Shown: positions 35,750 through 46,352 of the stretch, in pieces
How the letters are laid out: each line of letters starts with the position of its first letter
Numbering within the stretch: the stretch's first letter is position 1
Source of the DNA: Cryptomeria japonica
Lineage: Eukaryota; Streptophyta; Pinopsida; Cupressales; Cupressaceae
Length of the DNA stretch: 64,000 bases
Assembly (NCBI RefSeq): GCF_030272615.1
Contig: NC_081413.1
Location: 163,275,080 to 163,339,079 of the forward strand
Direction of reading: 5' to 3'
Position numbers and translations under genes: made by a program
Notes under the pieces: generated by a model
The model's input: only the letters and a program-made list of their open reading frames with translations
Database searches by the model: none
What the model was told of the DNA's origin: nothing

Positions 35750-36488
35750 TGTTGGTATTACATTAAGTTTGTTGGTATGATGATATTGAGAAGGTTGTTG
35801 GAGATTGATGATGTAATTGATAAAGGATGATTACTGTCTTAATAATACTATTTTGTCATTGATGTCAAACAATTGATTTTTTGATTCAGTGTGATGTTGT
35901 CATATCTTAAAGAGTATGTTTTGATGAGTATAAAGATGTCGGTGAGTGACACAGAAAGAATGTGAAAATGAAGGGGAGTAATAATTTATTCAATGGGCAA
36001 CTATTACTGAGTTAGATAGTGATGAGATTATGTTATTTTGTTTGTTTTGATATCCTATATATGTGTATTTGAAGATTGAATAAGAAGGAGAAAAGATTTC
36101 AAGTAATAAAATGAGTAAAGGTTTGATACTGTTCTATTTTACTGAGCAAGGAGCTAGTCAGTAAACACCAAGGTTATCAGTGTCGGTTAAAGAAGAAAGA
36201 ATGTCTACCAAATAAAGTTTAGTATTTACCGAGTATCAATCGAGCAGTAATAGAATGCATTGGATGAATAAATACATTATTAAACGAAGGATGCCAATGA
36301 GCTAGAGATTTATAGAAGATTGGAATCTCGTGCAAGAAGTTTGTTAAGGATCAACAGCAATGAAAATTCAAGAGTTAGATCTATAGCACAGATTGAATGG
36401 TCATAACCGAGCACAAGTACCAAGGCAAGATAAAACATTTTTTCAATTCAAAGGATTCAATGAACCTAGTCAAGTTTGAAGATCTGAT
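35750..36488 (+). repeat. 3' LTR of element C, first piece
   Basis: Begins TGTTGGTATTACATTAAG and aligns with 29647-30393. It stops at GATCTGAT where D is inserted. Further pieces are 38019-38720 and 40213-40264. Confidence 0.9.
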
Positions 36489-38018
36489 TGTTGGCATTAT
36501 AACAAACAAAGGGAGATTGTTGGCATTCCAATTACAATGAGAGATTGTTGGGATTTCAATAAGGATATTGAGAAGGTTGTTGATGATTATGGATATAACT
36601 GATTAAGGATGTTTACTATCTTAATATTATTATTTTGTCATTGATGTCAAGAAATTGATTTTCTAATTCAGTATGATGTTGGAATATCTTAAGAAGTATG
36701 ATTTGTTGAGTATAAAGATGTTGGTAAAAGACACAGAAAGAATGTGATGAATAAGGGGAGGAATAAGTTATTCAATGGGCAACTATTACCAAGTTAGACA
36801 ATGATGATATCATGATGTTTAGATTGTTTTGATATCCTAAATATGCTATTGTTTGTAAGGTTAATACTATACTATGTTACAAAGCAAAGAACCTAGTCGG
36901 TAAACCCTAAGGTTATCGCTATCGGTTAATGAAGGCAAAATGTCTACCAAGTGAAGTTTAGTATTTATCAAGTTGCAACCGAGTAATAACAGAATGCATT
37001 GAATGAATAAAAGCATTATTTAATGAAGGAAGCTGATGAGCTGGTTATGATTAAATGATTATTACAATGTGCATAAAGTTTGTTAAAGGATCTATGGCAA
37101 TAAAAAATTGGCAAGAAGATCTACAACTCAGATTGAACTGCAATACCCTAGCACAAGTTCCAGGAAATGTATGCAAGTTCCAAGGTGGGGTAAAACGTTA
37201 TCAGATCAAAGGATACATTGAACCTGGTCAAGTTTCAAGATCTAATGGCTATGATTGATCATGAGAAATGTGATCAAGGAGATTAAGTGGTTGGCAAATT
37301 GTTTATAAATAAGGAAATGTTGATAAACAATGTATGCGGGCAAGTGTAAGCACAGGGATGCTACATAGTGATTACCGAGCACATAAGCTTGAAGACTTGT
37401 TTTGATAAAAAAGTATAGAGCCCAACAGAAGGACAAGATAAGTCCTATGACTAGATTGTAATGAGAAAATAAGAATCTGCTTTAGCATTTTAGATGTGAA
37501 GTTGTAGATAGATTTTTATTACTGTTATTTTGTAAAGTGACAGAAAATCTCTTAACCGAGAGGACTTAACAGTCTTACTTGTAAATCCTCTAGCAAGGTG
37601 ACATTCTAATTGAGTGTTTGAAATCCTTTGACAAGGTCACTTCTAACAAGGTGAAGATCCTAACAAATCTGAGGGAAATCCCTTAACCGGGTCACATCTA
37701 GCAATGTGTTTGTAATCTTTAACAAGATTTTCTTTTAACCGAGCATACTCTAGAAGAGTATATTTCTTAGTGGGTCCAAAATCCCACAGTGGTTTTTCCC
37801 TATTTGGGTTTCCACTTTAAATCTGGTGTTATGAGTGTTATGATGTTTATATGCTTATGAGTTTGCATGTTTAGCAGTTTTGGTATATTACTGAAGTATA
37901 TGTTACCGAGGTTGAATCTATTGAATATATTGAAGATTAAGTTTGTATGATTCACCCCCCCCCCCTCTCATCTTGTTAGCTTGGCATCTGAACTAAACAT
38001 TTAGTATCAGAATTATCA
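36489..38018 (+). mobile_element. Element D, solo copia LTR (plus orientation)
   Basis: About 1,530 bp, TGTTGGCATT to AATTATCA, with flanks CTGAT and CTTAT (four of five match). Removing it joins GATCTGAT to GGCTAAGATT, as in the intact left LTR of C. Its sequence is roughly 80 percent like the LTR of C and closer to E. The 5' end has three short repeats of GAGATTGTTGG, and its 3' tail contains TTAGTATCAGAATTATC, resembling a decayed primer site. It may therefore include a little interior sequence. C11 tract at 37955-37965. Confidence 0.75.
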
Positions 38019-38720
38019 CTTATGGCTAAGATTAATCATGGGAAATTAGATTAAGGAGATTAAGCAGTTAGAAATTGTTTATAAATAAGGAAAAGATGAT
38101 GAACACTAAAGGCGGACAAATAGAAGAGCAGTGATACTGCAGAAGTGATTACCGAGTACAGAAGATTGAAGATCTGACTGAAGAACAGAGTGAGAAGCTC
38201 AACAAGGAGGAAGACAAGTCTTATGACAAGATTATTTTGAGCACATAGAGTCTACTTTAACATTTCAAATGTGAAGTTGCAGATATATTTTATTACTGTT
38301 ATTTATTTTTGTAAGTGACAGGAAATATCTTAACCGAGTGGACCTAACAGTCTTATTTGTAAATCCTCTAGCAAGGTAACATTCTGAATGAGTGTTTGAA
38401 ATCCTTTGATAAGGTCACTTCTAACAAAGTGCAAGATTCTAATAAATCTGAGGGAAATCCCTTGACTGGGTCACATCTAGCAATGTGTTTATGTAATCTT
38501 TAAGAGGATTGGCTTTTAACTGAGCATACTCTAGAAGAGTATATTTTCTTAGTGGGTCTAAAATCCCATAGTGGTTTTTCCCTATTTGGGTTTCCACGTT
38601 AAATCTGGTGTTAAATCTATTTTGATGTTTCAAGTTTATTAGTTTATGAGTTTGAATGATTTACAGTCATAGTTGCATATCAACTAAGTTCTACCGAGGT
38701 TGAATTTGAAGAATATATAG
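38019..38720 (+). repeat. 3' LTR of element C, second piece
   Basis: Continues the C LTR from CTTATGGCTAAG to GAATATATAG, parallel to 30394-31092 of the left LTR. TATAG at 38716-38720 is the target duplication of E. Confidence 0.88.
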
Positions 38721-40212
38721 TGTAACGTTCAGATGCCAATAGCTAACAAGATGAGGGGGGGGGGGGGGGGGGGGGGTGAATCATACAAACTTAATCTTCC
38801 ATAAAATTAATAGATTCAACCTTGGTAACTTATACTTCAGCAATATAACCAAAAAATTGCTAAACGTGCAAACTCATAAACACATAATCATCATAACACA
38901 TATAACACCAGATTTAACATGGAAACCCAAATAGGGAAAACCACTATGGGATTTTGGACCCACTAAGAAATATACTCTTCTAGAGTATGCTCAGTTAAAA
39001 GCAAATCTTGTTAAAGATTACAAACACATTGCTAGATGTGATCTAGTTAAGGGATTTCTCTCAGATCTGTTAGGATCTTCACTTTGTTAGAAGTGACCTT
39101 GTCAAAGGATTTCAAACACTCAACTAGAATGTTACCTTGCTAGAGCGTTTACAAATAAGACTGTTAAGTCCACTCGGTTAAGAGATTTTCTGTCACTTAC
39201 AAAATAAACAACAGTAATAAATATATCTGCAACTTCACATCTAAAATGCTAAAGCAGATTCTTATTTGCTCAAAATAATCTTGTCATAGGACTTATCTTG
39301 TCCCTCTGTAGGGCTCCCTACTCTATTATTCAAATAGGTCTTCAAGCTTCTGTGCTCAGTAATCACTATGTAGCATCCATGTGCTTACACTTGCCTGCAT
39401 ACATTGTTCATCAATAATTTCTTATTTATAAACAATTTGCTAACCGCTGAATCTCCTTGATCACATTTCCCATTATCAATCTTAGCCATCAGATCTTCAA
39501 TCTTGACTAGGTTCAATGCATCTTTCGATCTGAAAACATTTTACCTTGCCTTGGGACTTGCATTCCTTTCTTGAACTTGCATAAGGTTATTGCGGTTCAA
39601 TCTACACTGTAGATCTTCCTACCGGTCTTCTATTGCCATAGATCCTTAACAAACTTCATGCACGGCAAACCAATCATTTATACAACTCCAACTCATCAGC
39701 ATCCTTCATTAAATAATGCTTCTATCCATCCAATGCAATCTGTCATAACTCGGTTGCAACTCGGTAAATACTAAACTTTACTCAATAGACATTCTTCCTT
39801 CATTAATCGATATCGATAACCTTAGGGTTTACCAACTAGGTTCTTTGCTCGGTGACATAGTATATTATTAACCTTACAATTAACAACATATGTAGGATAT
39901 CAAAACAATCTAATCATCATGATCTCATCATTGTCTAACTCGGTAATAGTTGCCCATTGAATAACTTATTTCTCCCCTTTCTTATCACATTCTTTTTGTG
40001 TCACTTACTGACCACTTAATTCTCATCAAAACATACTTTTTAAGATATGGCAACATCATACTGAATCAAAAAATCAATTTCTTGACATCAATGACAAAAT
40101 AATGTTATAAAGATAGTTATCATCCCTTTTCAGTTATATCAAATAATCTTCAACAACCTTCTCAATATCCTTAATGAATATCAATCATCTCTCTTTTATT
40201 GAAATGCCAACA
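38721..40212 (-). mobile_element. Element E, solo copia LTR (minus orientation)
   Basis: 1,492 bp flanked by perfect TATAG duplications (38716-38720 and 40213-40217). On the minus strand it begins TGTTGGCATTTC and ends CATCTGAACGTTACA. It is of the same subfamily as D but inverted relative to it, with 702 bp of C LTR between them. A solo LTR is the product of recombination between the two LTRs of a full element. Confidence 0.9.
38755..38778. repeat. G24 homopolymer tract
   Basis: Twenty-four uninterrupted G on the plus strand, at the place where sibling LTRs have a shorter C run on their own sense strand (C11 in D; C7-A-C4 in C). The length may be affected by sequencing. Confidence 0.8.
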
Positions 40213-40264
40213 TATAGTATTGTAAGTTTATCTGATTCATCCCCCCTCTCTCATCTAACTAACA
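40213..40264 (+). repeat. 3' LTR of element C, last piece
   Basis: Fifty-two bases, TATAGTATTGTAAG to CTAACTAACA, matching the end of the left LTR at 31085-31140. Followed by AATAG at 40265-40269. Confidence 0.88.
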
Positions 40265-40272
40265 AATAGTTG

Positions 40273-40530
40273 TTGATCCCACATGAGGCTACGCTATTAA
40301 GAGTGGATACTTAGATGCTTGACCCCACTGGCTCCACCCCCAGCACTCACTTCTCTGAGCAGCCAAGCATCACTCCCCACAAAAATTCCCCATGGCAAAC
40401 TTTGTATCTCTACTAAGAACAATATGTGCGTGGGCCGCTCCAGAGGTCTAACTTCCTACCCCAACAACTAGAAGGATTTTGGCTTCTAAAATAAAAAGGT
40501 GCTAGTAAGGGCATCCGCTCGTGTGGCCAT
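40273..40530 (-). promoter_or_regulatory. Conserved leader block of element A
   Basis: On the minus strand this block shares long words with the leader of element H (62690-62945): CCTTCTAG, CTTAGTAGAGA-ACAAAGTT, CAGAGAAGTGAGTG and GTGGGGTCAAGCATCTAAGT, followed by GCGTAGC. Order and spacing agree over about 250 nt although the LTRs and the arrays of the two elements differ. It is non-coding in both. Confidence 0.7.
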
Positions 40531-41194
40531 ACATGCAGTACTTTCAGCTCAATAAATATAGAAGGCTCCCAGCTGGTAGGGGTTACGCCCTACAACTGAT
40601 CAAATAAATTTGATCAAACGGGTTTATGGGGAGACATAGTGTCGGTATGAACTAATCAGCACATGTTATCCATAGTTTTCACCATTTATACAGTTGTTTA
40701 TAGTGGTTCAGAAGAGGTGGATTTTGCTCGCTACCACTTGGGTCTTTCTCTCCTCACTAGTAGTCTTAATGACCACATGGGGAGATAGACCCTCTAAAGA
40801 TTAAACAAAAAGAGCCTATTGCTCAAGACACAAAAGACACTAGTTCAATTTTAGTGCACCAATTGAAGTGTTTGATAATCTATGAAAACAAGGCACACAA
40901 TAAAGATCAAAAAACCCTTGCCAAGATCCTGCAACAAAGATTTGTTAGTAGTTTGGATTGTTTCAAATGATCACCCCTTCTTGCAAGCACACAAGTTAGA
41001 TAAATTTTTAGATCCAAAAGACTTTTTGAAATAGGGACCTTCGACAAAATGATTTTTCTTTCAAGAAAAGTTGCACCAATTTCATTAGCTAGATCTGAAG
41101 ACATTAGCTCAAAATAAACTAGATCTAAACTCCGAATAACAAAATAAAACCCTAAAACTGGATTAAAAAAAACTAAAATGTAAACAACTGAACA

Positions 41195-41565
41195 TAGATG
41201 CGATTGTACCCTACACAGACATGATTATCCAACATAGACGCTCTTTAACACCTCACATACGCGTTTCTACAAAAAAATGCAAAACAAAAAATCTGCAAGA
41301 CACAGACGCAATTAAAATGACCACAAACGCGATTATATCTCACAGACGTGCCTAAAATGAAAACCTGCAATCTGGAAAATGAAAATATTGTCGGCAACAC
41401 AGACGCGATTAAGAGGTTCATAGACGTGGCAAAAAATCAAAAACACGATCTCAAAATGCACAGATGCAGAAATGTTGAAATGTTGTCGAAAATGTCAGAT
41501 CTGGAACTTCAAAAATACAAAATATGCAACAAAAGATGTTAAATGCAAAAAAGGGACAAGAGTCA
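41195..41565 (-). repeat. GCGTCTRTG motif array in the sense leader of A
   Basis: Eleven or so degenerate copies on the minus strand, including AATCGCGTCTGTG, GGCACGTCTGTG, AATTGCGTCTGTG, AACGCGTATGTG, GAGCGTCTATG and AATCGCATCTATG, spaced about 25-40 bases. The array begins just after the primer site. Confidence 0.75.
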
Positions 41566-41579
41566 CACCGGGCGTTCCA
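41562..41579 (-). promoter_or_regulatory. Primer-binding site of element A
   Basis: On the minus strand TGGAACGCCCGGTGTGAC, starting three bases after the 5' LTR. The TGG start, GTGTG T-stem-like part and following ACTC resemble a tRNA 3'-end complement; the species is not assigned. Confidence 0.7.
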
Positions 41580-41582
41580 AAA

Positions 41583-42338
41583 TGTATATGGTGAAAATGG
41601 ATAAAACAATATTGAAAGACTAAATAGATTCAACCACAAAACCCTAGCCTAACAACAACAAAGATCCACCATAACATATGAAGATTACCTAAGACAATGC
41701 AAATCAAATGAAATCACAAAGATTATACCATCACATGTCCAATAGGGTTTGAATCTCCATTTTTCCTATCTCCATTGATCTTGCTTGATATATTTGCTCT
41801 CAGATTTTATGTGTGCACAAGAGCTCAACAAAGAACGGAAATGTGGTTGATAGTTAGATCGCATATGAAAGTTTGAATGCTAGTGTAGTCGAGTAATTGT
41901 TGATCAGCGGGGGGTTGATAATAAAGGAAGCATCTCCTTATATAGAAGACACTATAAGAAATGGAGGGATAAGATTGAGAGGTGTAAAAGATAAATGCTC
42001 AACTATGATTAGAGGGTAGGTAGAAGAAATAATAAAATAATGAGAGGGTAGGTAGTGTAGGAATTAAGAGATGAATGATATGTGTCATAGGTAGAAAAGG
42101 ATAATGAATTAATTAAAGAGATTTATTTAATTAATAGAAGAAGTGGGATCAATTTAATAAATAAGATATTTATTTAATTTGGGAAAAGGGTAATTTAAAT
42201 AAATAAATATATTTACTTAAATGAGAAATAAAGCTAGAAGAGGATAAATGATTGAATTAAATAAATAAATATTTATTCAATTAATGGAAGAGCTAGACTA
42301 AAGTAATTAAATAAATAAAAATATTTACGGTGTCTACA
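41583..42338 (-). repeat. 5' LTR of element A
   Basis: 756 bp, partner of 7179-7953. A TATATAAG box lies on the minus strand at 41944-41937. Numerous ATTTATTTAATTAA words fill its first third. Followed on the plus strand by the target duplication GTATG at 42339-42343. Confidence 0.92.
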
Positions 42339-42343
42339 GTATG

Positions 42344-42963
42344 TATTATTGGTTTATGTACACCTTGATGGCAGGATGTAAATGATGTGAATTATATGTA
42401 TTCTTCACTCTATTATTTTTATCAGAGGGGTCTTGCAGTTGAGCAGACCCAGAGATGTAGCCCACTAGGGGTGAACTCCGATATCAATTTGGTGTTATTT
42501 GGTGTATGTATTCATCTATTTCCTCTTTCTTTAGCATGTATGGATGGCATTATGGTTAAATGAATAATGTGGATTAGATGATGTTAATCTTAAATGCATG
42601 TATGTAGTCATCTTGTTTAATGCAGTAATTTGGATCATGAAGAATGTAGATTTGAATAATGGAATGTATTCATTTGTTGTTAATGTAATTAAAGTATGCA
42701 TGGAAAGTAGATGCATGGCATATGTTTTAATGTAAGATTGAACATAATGTATGGTTAAATGGTAATGGATGACCTTAATCATGTTACCTATATTTTTTAA
42801 CTTGAATGGATTAACCTTATCATGTTATCTATGTTTTTTAACCTCAATGGATGAACCTCATCATGTTATCTATAATATTAACTTACCAAACAAATTTATC
42901 CTTGTTTAAAGTATTATCTTGTCATTAAGTTAATCAACTTAATGGGATTTATTAGCTAGAGTT
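42344..42963 (+). repeat. Left LTR of F, second piece
   Basis: Matches 58706-59320 of the right F LTR (TATTATTGGTTTATGTACACC and onward). It ends in the 17-bp target duplication of the LINE (42947-42963). Confidence 0.92.
42947..42963. repeat. LINE target-site duplication, left copy
   Basis: ATTTATTAGCTAGAGTT, identical to 50717-50733. The right F LTR keeps the related site GGATTTATTACTGTGAGTT without insertion. Confidence 0.93.
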
Positions 42964-43156
42964 TTTTTATTACAGGAAAAACAAGTTTTGAAGGGTTCCC
43001 AAAACCCTTTACAAAAGATCCTTAAAAGATAATAGCATTAAGAAACAAGAAAAGACATTCTGCCAAAAAACCAGCACAGTTCTAGGCAAAAATCAGCATA
43101 AAAGCCCAACAAAACCAGCAACAACCAACCATAACAGAAGAAACACAAAAGACAAA

Positions 43157-44931
43157 TTACTTAATGTTTTTAAGGGCATTAGCCAAATTTCCACTAATCC
43201 CTTGCAAATCTTTAATATTATCCCTGAGCATAGGGATATCCTTGGAAGAGGCAAAAGCAGCTTTTTTCATACTCGCCCTTGTTCTTTTTGCCACACCACT
43301 AGGAGCACTTTCCACTGTCTCTGCCTCAATAGCATCCTCATCAATATCTAGGTCCACAATAGGTTTGGAAATGTTGGAGCCATCAAGGAACTTGGTAATT
43401 TCCTCTAAATTCTTAGTCACAGAGGTAAGGATATCCGGAATCATTACCAAAAAGTTTTTCATGGTTTTTTTTCCTTCCTCTAGTTTACTAATCTGAGCTT
43501 CCAGCTTCTCCACTTTTTCCTCCATACCCTTTTTCCACTGCTCCTAGTTACTTTCAGCTTTCTTTCCCTTCTCTTCCTGCTTCTTATCAATTTTTTCCAG
43601 ATTCTTGATTCCTTCATAAACCCACCTGTCAAAACCCATTTGAGCCTCGGACTAGTTTTTGAATTTATCCAGAATAATCCCATCTCAAGTTTTATCCTAA
43701 TCTCTACTCGATTTCTCCTTGTCCTTCTCCTTCTCACTTTCCATTTCCCTTTCCTCATTAATTTGATTGTCCTACTCCTCCATTAGCTAGTTGTTAACAT
43801 TGCCTATAATCACATTGTGGGTAGGGCTATTCTAATCAGAAACATCCTCAGCTCCTCCTACCTCTTCTCCCACTTCCTCTTCTTTCCATCTCTCCTCTCC
43901 TTCAGACTCATCGGTCTCCATCTCACTTCCATATTTTCCAATGTCCTCTGAATCAATCTTCGTATCCTTTTGATTACCCTTGTCCTCTTGAATTTTCTCC
44001 ACAATGGCTTTTTAAACCTTTTTGCTCCGTGTCAACTCATCCTTGCTAGGCCCACCTTCCTCCATCTTCCTCTTTCCTTCCCCTGGTGATACTGACAATC
44101 TCTTATTTTCCTGGATAGCCAGAATCTTGCAATGCTCATAAATGAGCAAAATAAGGTTGTAATGAAGCACAGGCGAAGAAGGGTTCTTTCTATGCTTATT
44201 CAGAGACCAGGACAGAGACCTAAAGAGGTAATAGGGCAAAGAAATCCTCTTCTCATGTCTAAAATGATTTAAAAGCACAAAATGGTATGTGTGGACCCTG
44301 GTAAAATGACCCTCCACAGTAATATATTCCATAATTGCATTAAGCACATATCCCCATATTTTCTTAATATTGGAAGCATCATAATACCCCCCGTGGCTTT
44401 TCCTAGTTTCTCTCTCTCCTTCTCTTTATGTGGAAAAAGATTAACTGCATTATTAGACACTTTTAGGTCTCTCAAGAATTTAAGACCAGAATGAGGCATA
44501 CTTGTGACCATCGCAATGAGGTCCGCATCTAGCTTAAACCTAACCATGAATTTTGAAGGAGCCATTTATCTAGTTTTTTGGTAACTTTGGTGACCGCTAG
44601 GTTGACTCTACCTTTATCATAGTCGACCAACTTTTCTATGAAATTCATCATGAATCCTTTCTCCAACTTTGTCCAAATCTTAGGCATCTCCCGCCATCTA
44701 GAAATATTATCAAGTTCCTCTCTTCTTAGATCCCCCCCCCATTTTAGATTTCATTTTACAATTTCTCTTCTTCTGCAACTTCAGAGTTTTCTTCCAAATG
44801 ACACTCGACTTTTTGAAAATGCTTACCCACAAAGTGTGTAGAAAATTAATATTCTTGATTAGGACTCTACCCTTCTGACGTGTCATCATCACATTTCTAA
44901 AAATCTGAAGATTACTCGTTAAAACTTTCAT
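43157..44931 (-). pseudogene. Third ORF of the LINE, unknown function, coiled-coil C-terminus
   Basis: Downstream of the RNase H part, still inside the LINE, the minus strand has a long decayed frame. Its upstream part is basic (IFKKSSVIWKKTLKLQKKRN). The middle reads MAPSKFMVRFKLDADLIAMV, then after a one-base shift in a G run near 44395 YHFVLLNHFRHEKRISLPYY. Then comes a Glu/Lys-rich region with several stops. The C-terminal piece (43525-43157) is a heptad-like coiled coil, MEEKVEKLEAQISKLEEGKK. I do not recognise the family. It could be a captured host sequence or a LINE accessory protein. Confidence 0.5.
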
Positions 44932-45059
44932 GATTAATCGTGTGATCCATCTTTCCCCATAAATCTATCCTTTCTGATGAGTTATTTAATATTAAAATCA
45001 ATATTAACTTCCCCATTCCATATACTTTGAGCTTCAGAAATTATGCCAAGGTTGGCTAG

Positions 45060-46352
45060 ACCATCCTCTAAAGCATTTTTTTATCTGAAGGCATGTTCAA
45101 TGATAATAGATTTAAAGCTAGAAATAATTTCTCTAGCTTTAAAAATAATATTTTCTATAGTCCATGAAGGCTCGATTTCTCCCTTGAGGCATTTAATAAT
45201 GTTAAGTGAGTCTCCCTCCAACCACAGATTATCATGATTGAGATTTGTAGCTATAATCAAAGTATTCAAAGCCATCAAGGCTTCACCATAATAACAAGTT
45301 TGGTTACCCAAAGGGCCAGCAAAATTCCAAACAATGCCCCCATAACCAGCTTTCCTCGGGTTCCCCTTAGAAGCCCCATCAAATTTGTCCTTAATCCATC
45401 CCTGAGAAGGAAAGCACTAGACAAAACCATCCCTACCCTAATCCTTATTGATTTTGTTATTGGAGAGGTTTCATCTTTCATTAAAGTCTTCTTTAGTAGC
45501 TAAACCATTATCAGTTCCATTTAAACATTCAAAGATCCCTCTATAGATTTTATCCACCACCTTTTTAGGGTTCGCACTTTTATCCCTAAAAAACTTGTTG
45601 TTGTGCTCCTTCTAGATGTTCCATATGACATTAGGAAGAATAAGTTTCCAAAGTTCAACATTCTTAGAATTGGAACTAGGGCAATACCATTGCTGCCAAA
45701 ACTCTTCCAGAGAGTTCGAGAAAACCCAGCTCAACTTCCACCTACTAAAAATAATATTCTAAATTTCCTAACTGAAAATACACTGGAAGAGGATATGACA
45801 AGAAGACTCCTCCTCACTACAGCAAAGAGAACACATGTTAGGAAAAACAAATCCATGCTTTTGGAGATTATCAAGAGTTAGCACCTTATTTTGGATGAAA
45901 ATCCAAAAGAAGATATTAATTTTGGGCGTCAACTTCTTTATCCACACTTTAGCCCACAATGGTATCTCTTTTGGAACTTTGTTGTGGATAGACACCGCTG
46001 AAGGCATAGAATATTTCCCATCCAAAGTTTCCCTCCAAATCAAACAATCCTTAGAATTGTCCAAAAATTTTAGAAGAAAGCAAGATCTCTAAAAATTTTA
46101 ATCCCGGACAAAGCTAGCTGAACTCAATCCACTTCCCATTTCTCTAGTAGTCTCTAACAAAAACTCCATACCTTCTTTTGAACCAGTCTTTCCATTCCTT
46201 AAGGATGGGGATTTCTTCCAGTGGTTTATCCATAAGCCATATGTCCTCCTAGAATCTAATAATTCTCCCATTCCCCAATTTCCACTTTCTTCCAGCTGCA
46301 GCCCAAGCTTTAGCCGTTTGAACTGCATTCCAAATTGCAGAGCTTTCCACAA
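45060..46352 (-). pseudogene. LINE ORF2 C-terminal part: zinc-finger (zf-RVT) and RNase H
   Basis: The piece 46064-45768 has DCLIWRETLDGKYSMPSAVS, FFWIFIQNKVLTLDNLQKHG and MCSLCCSEEESSCHILFQC, the cysteine/histidine pattern of the zf-RVT domain following plant LINE RT. Pieces at 45481-45275 and 45311-45081 (YYGEALMALNTLIIATNL, LWLEGDSLNIIKCLKG) fit an RNase H of plant type with E and D motifs. Several frame changes separate the pieces. Confidence 0.75.

Larger units (their letters stand above)
29647..40264 (+). mobile_element. Element C, Ty1/copia retrotransposon (with two nested solo LTRs)
   Basis: A perfect AATAG duplication flanks the element. The left LTR is 29647-31140 (1,494 bp). The interior 31141-35749 has an initiator-Met primer site, gag-protease-integrase-RT-RNase H order, and a polypurine tract. 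The right LTR, 35750-40264, is split by D and E; the sum of its pieces is about 1,483 bp. Domain order with integrase before RT identifies Ty1/copia. Stops and frameshifts make it inactive. Confidence 0.93.
7179..42338 (-). mobile_element. Element A, Tat-type Ty3/gypsy retrotransposon (interrupted by B and C)
   Basis: Read on the minus strand, A has a 5' LTR (42338-41583), a primer site, a long leader, gag, protease, G-patch, RT, RNase H, a second RNase H, integrase, an antisense PMD gene, a polypurine tract and a 3' LTR (7953-7179). Subtracting B and C leaves about 16.1 kb, in the range of Tat/Ogre elements. The second RNase H after the usual RT-RNase H is the diagnostic trait of the Tat lineage. 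LTRs differ by roughly 5 percent by eye. All ORFs are broken, so A is no longer autonomous. Confidence 0.9.

Noticed and set aside
40273-40310. AAGCATCTAAGT, also found in bacterial/plastid 23S rRNA near its 3' end
   Set aside because: Only about a dozen bases agree; the surrounding 250-nt block does not follow rRNA sequence, so this is most likely chance.
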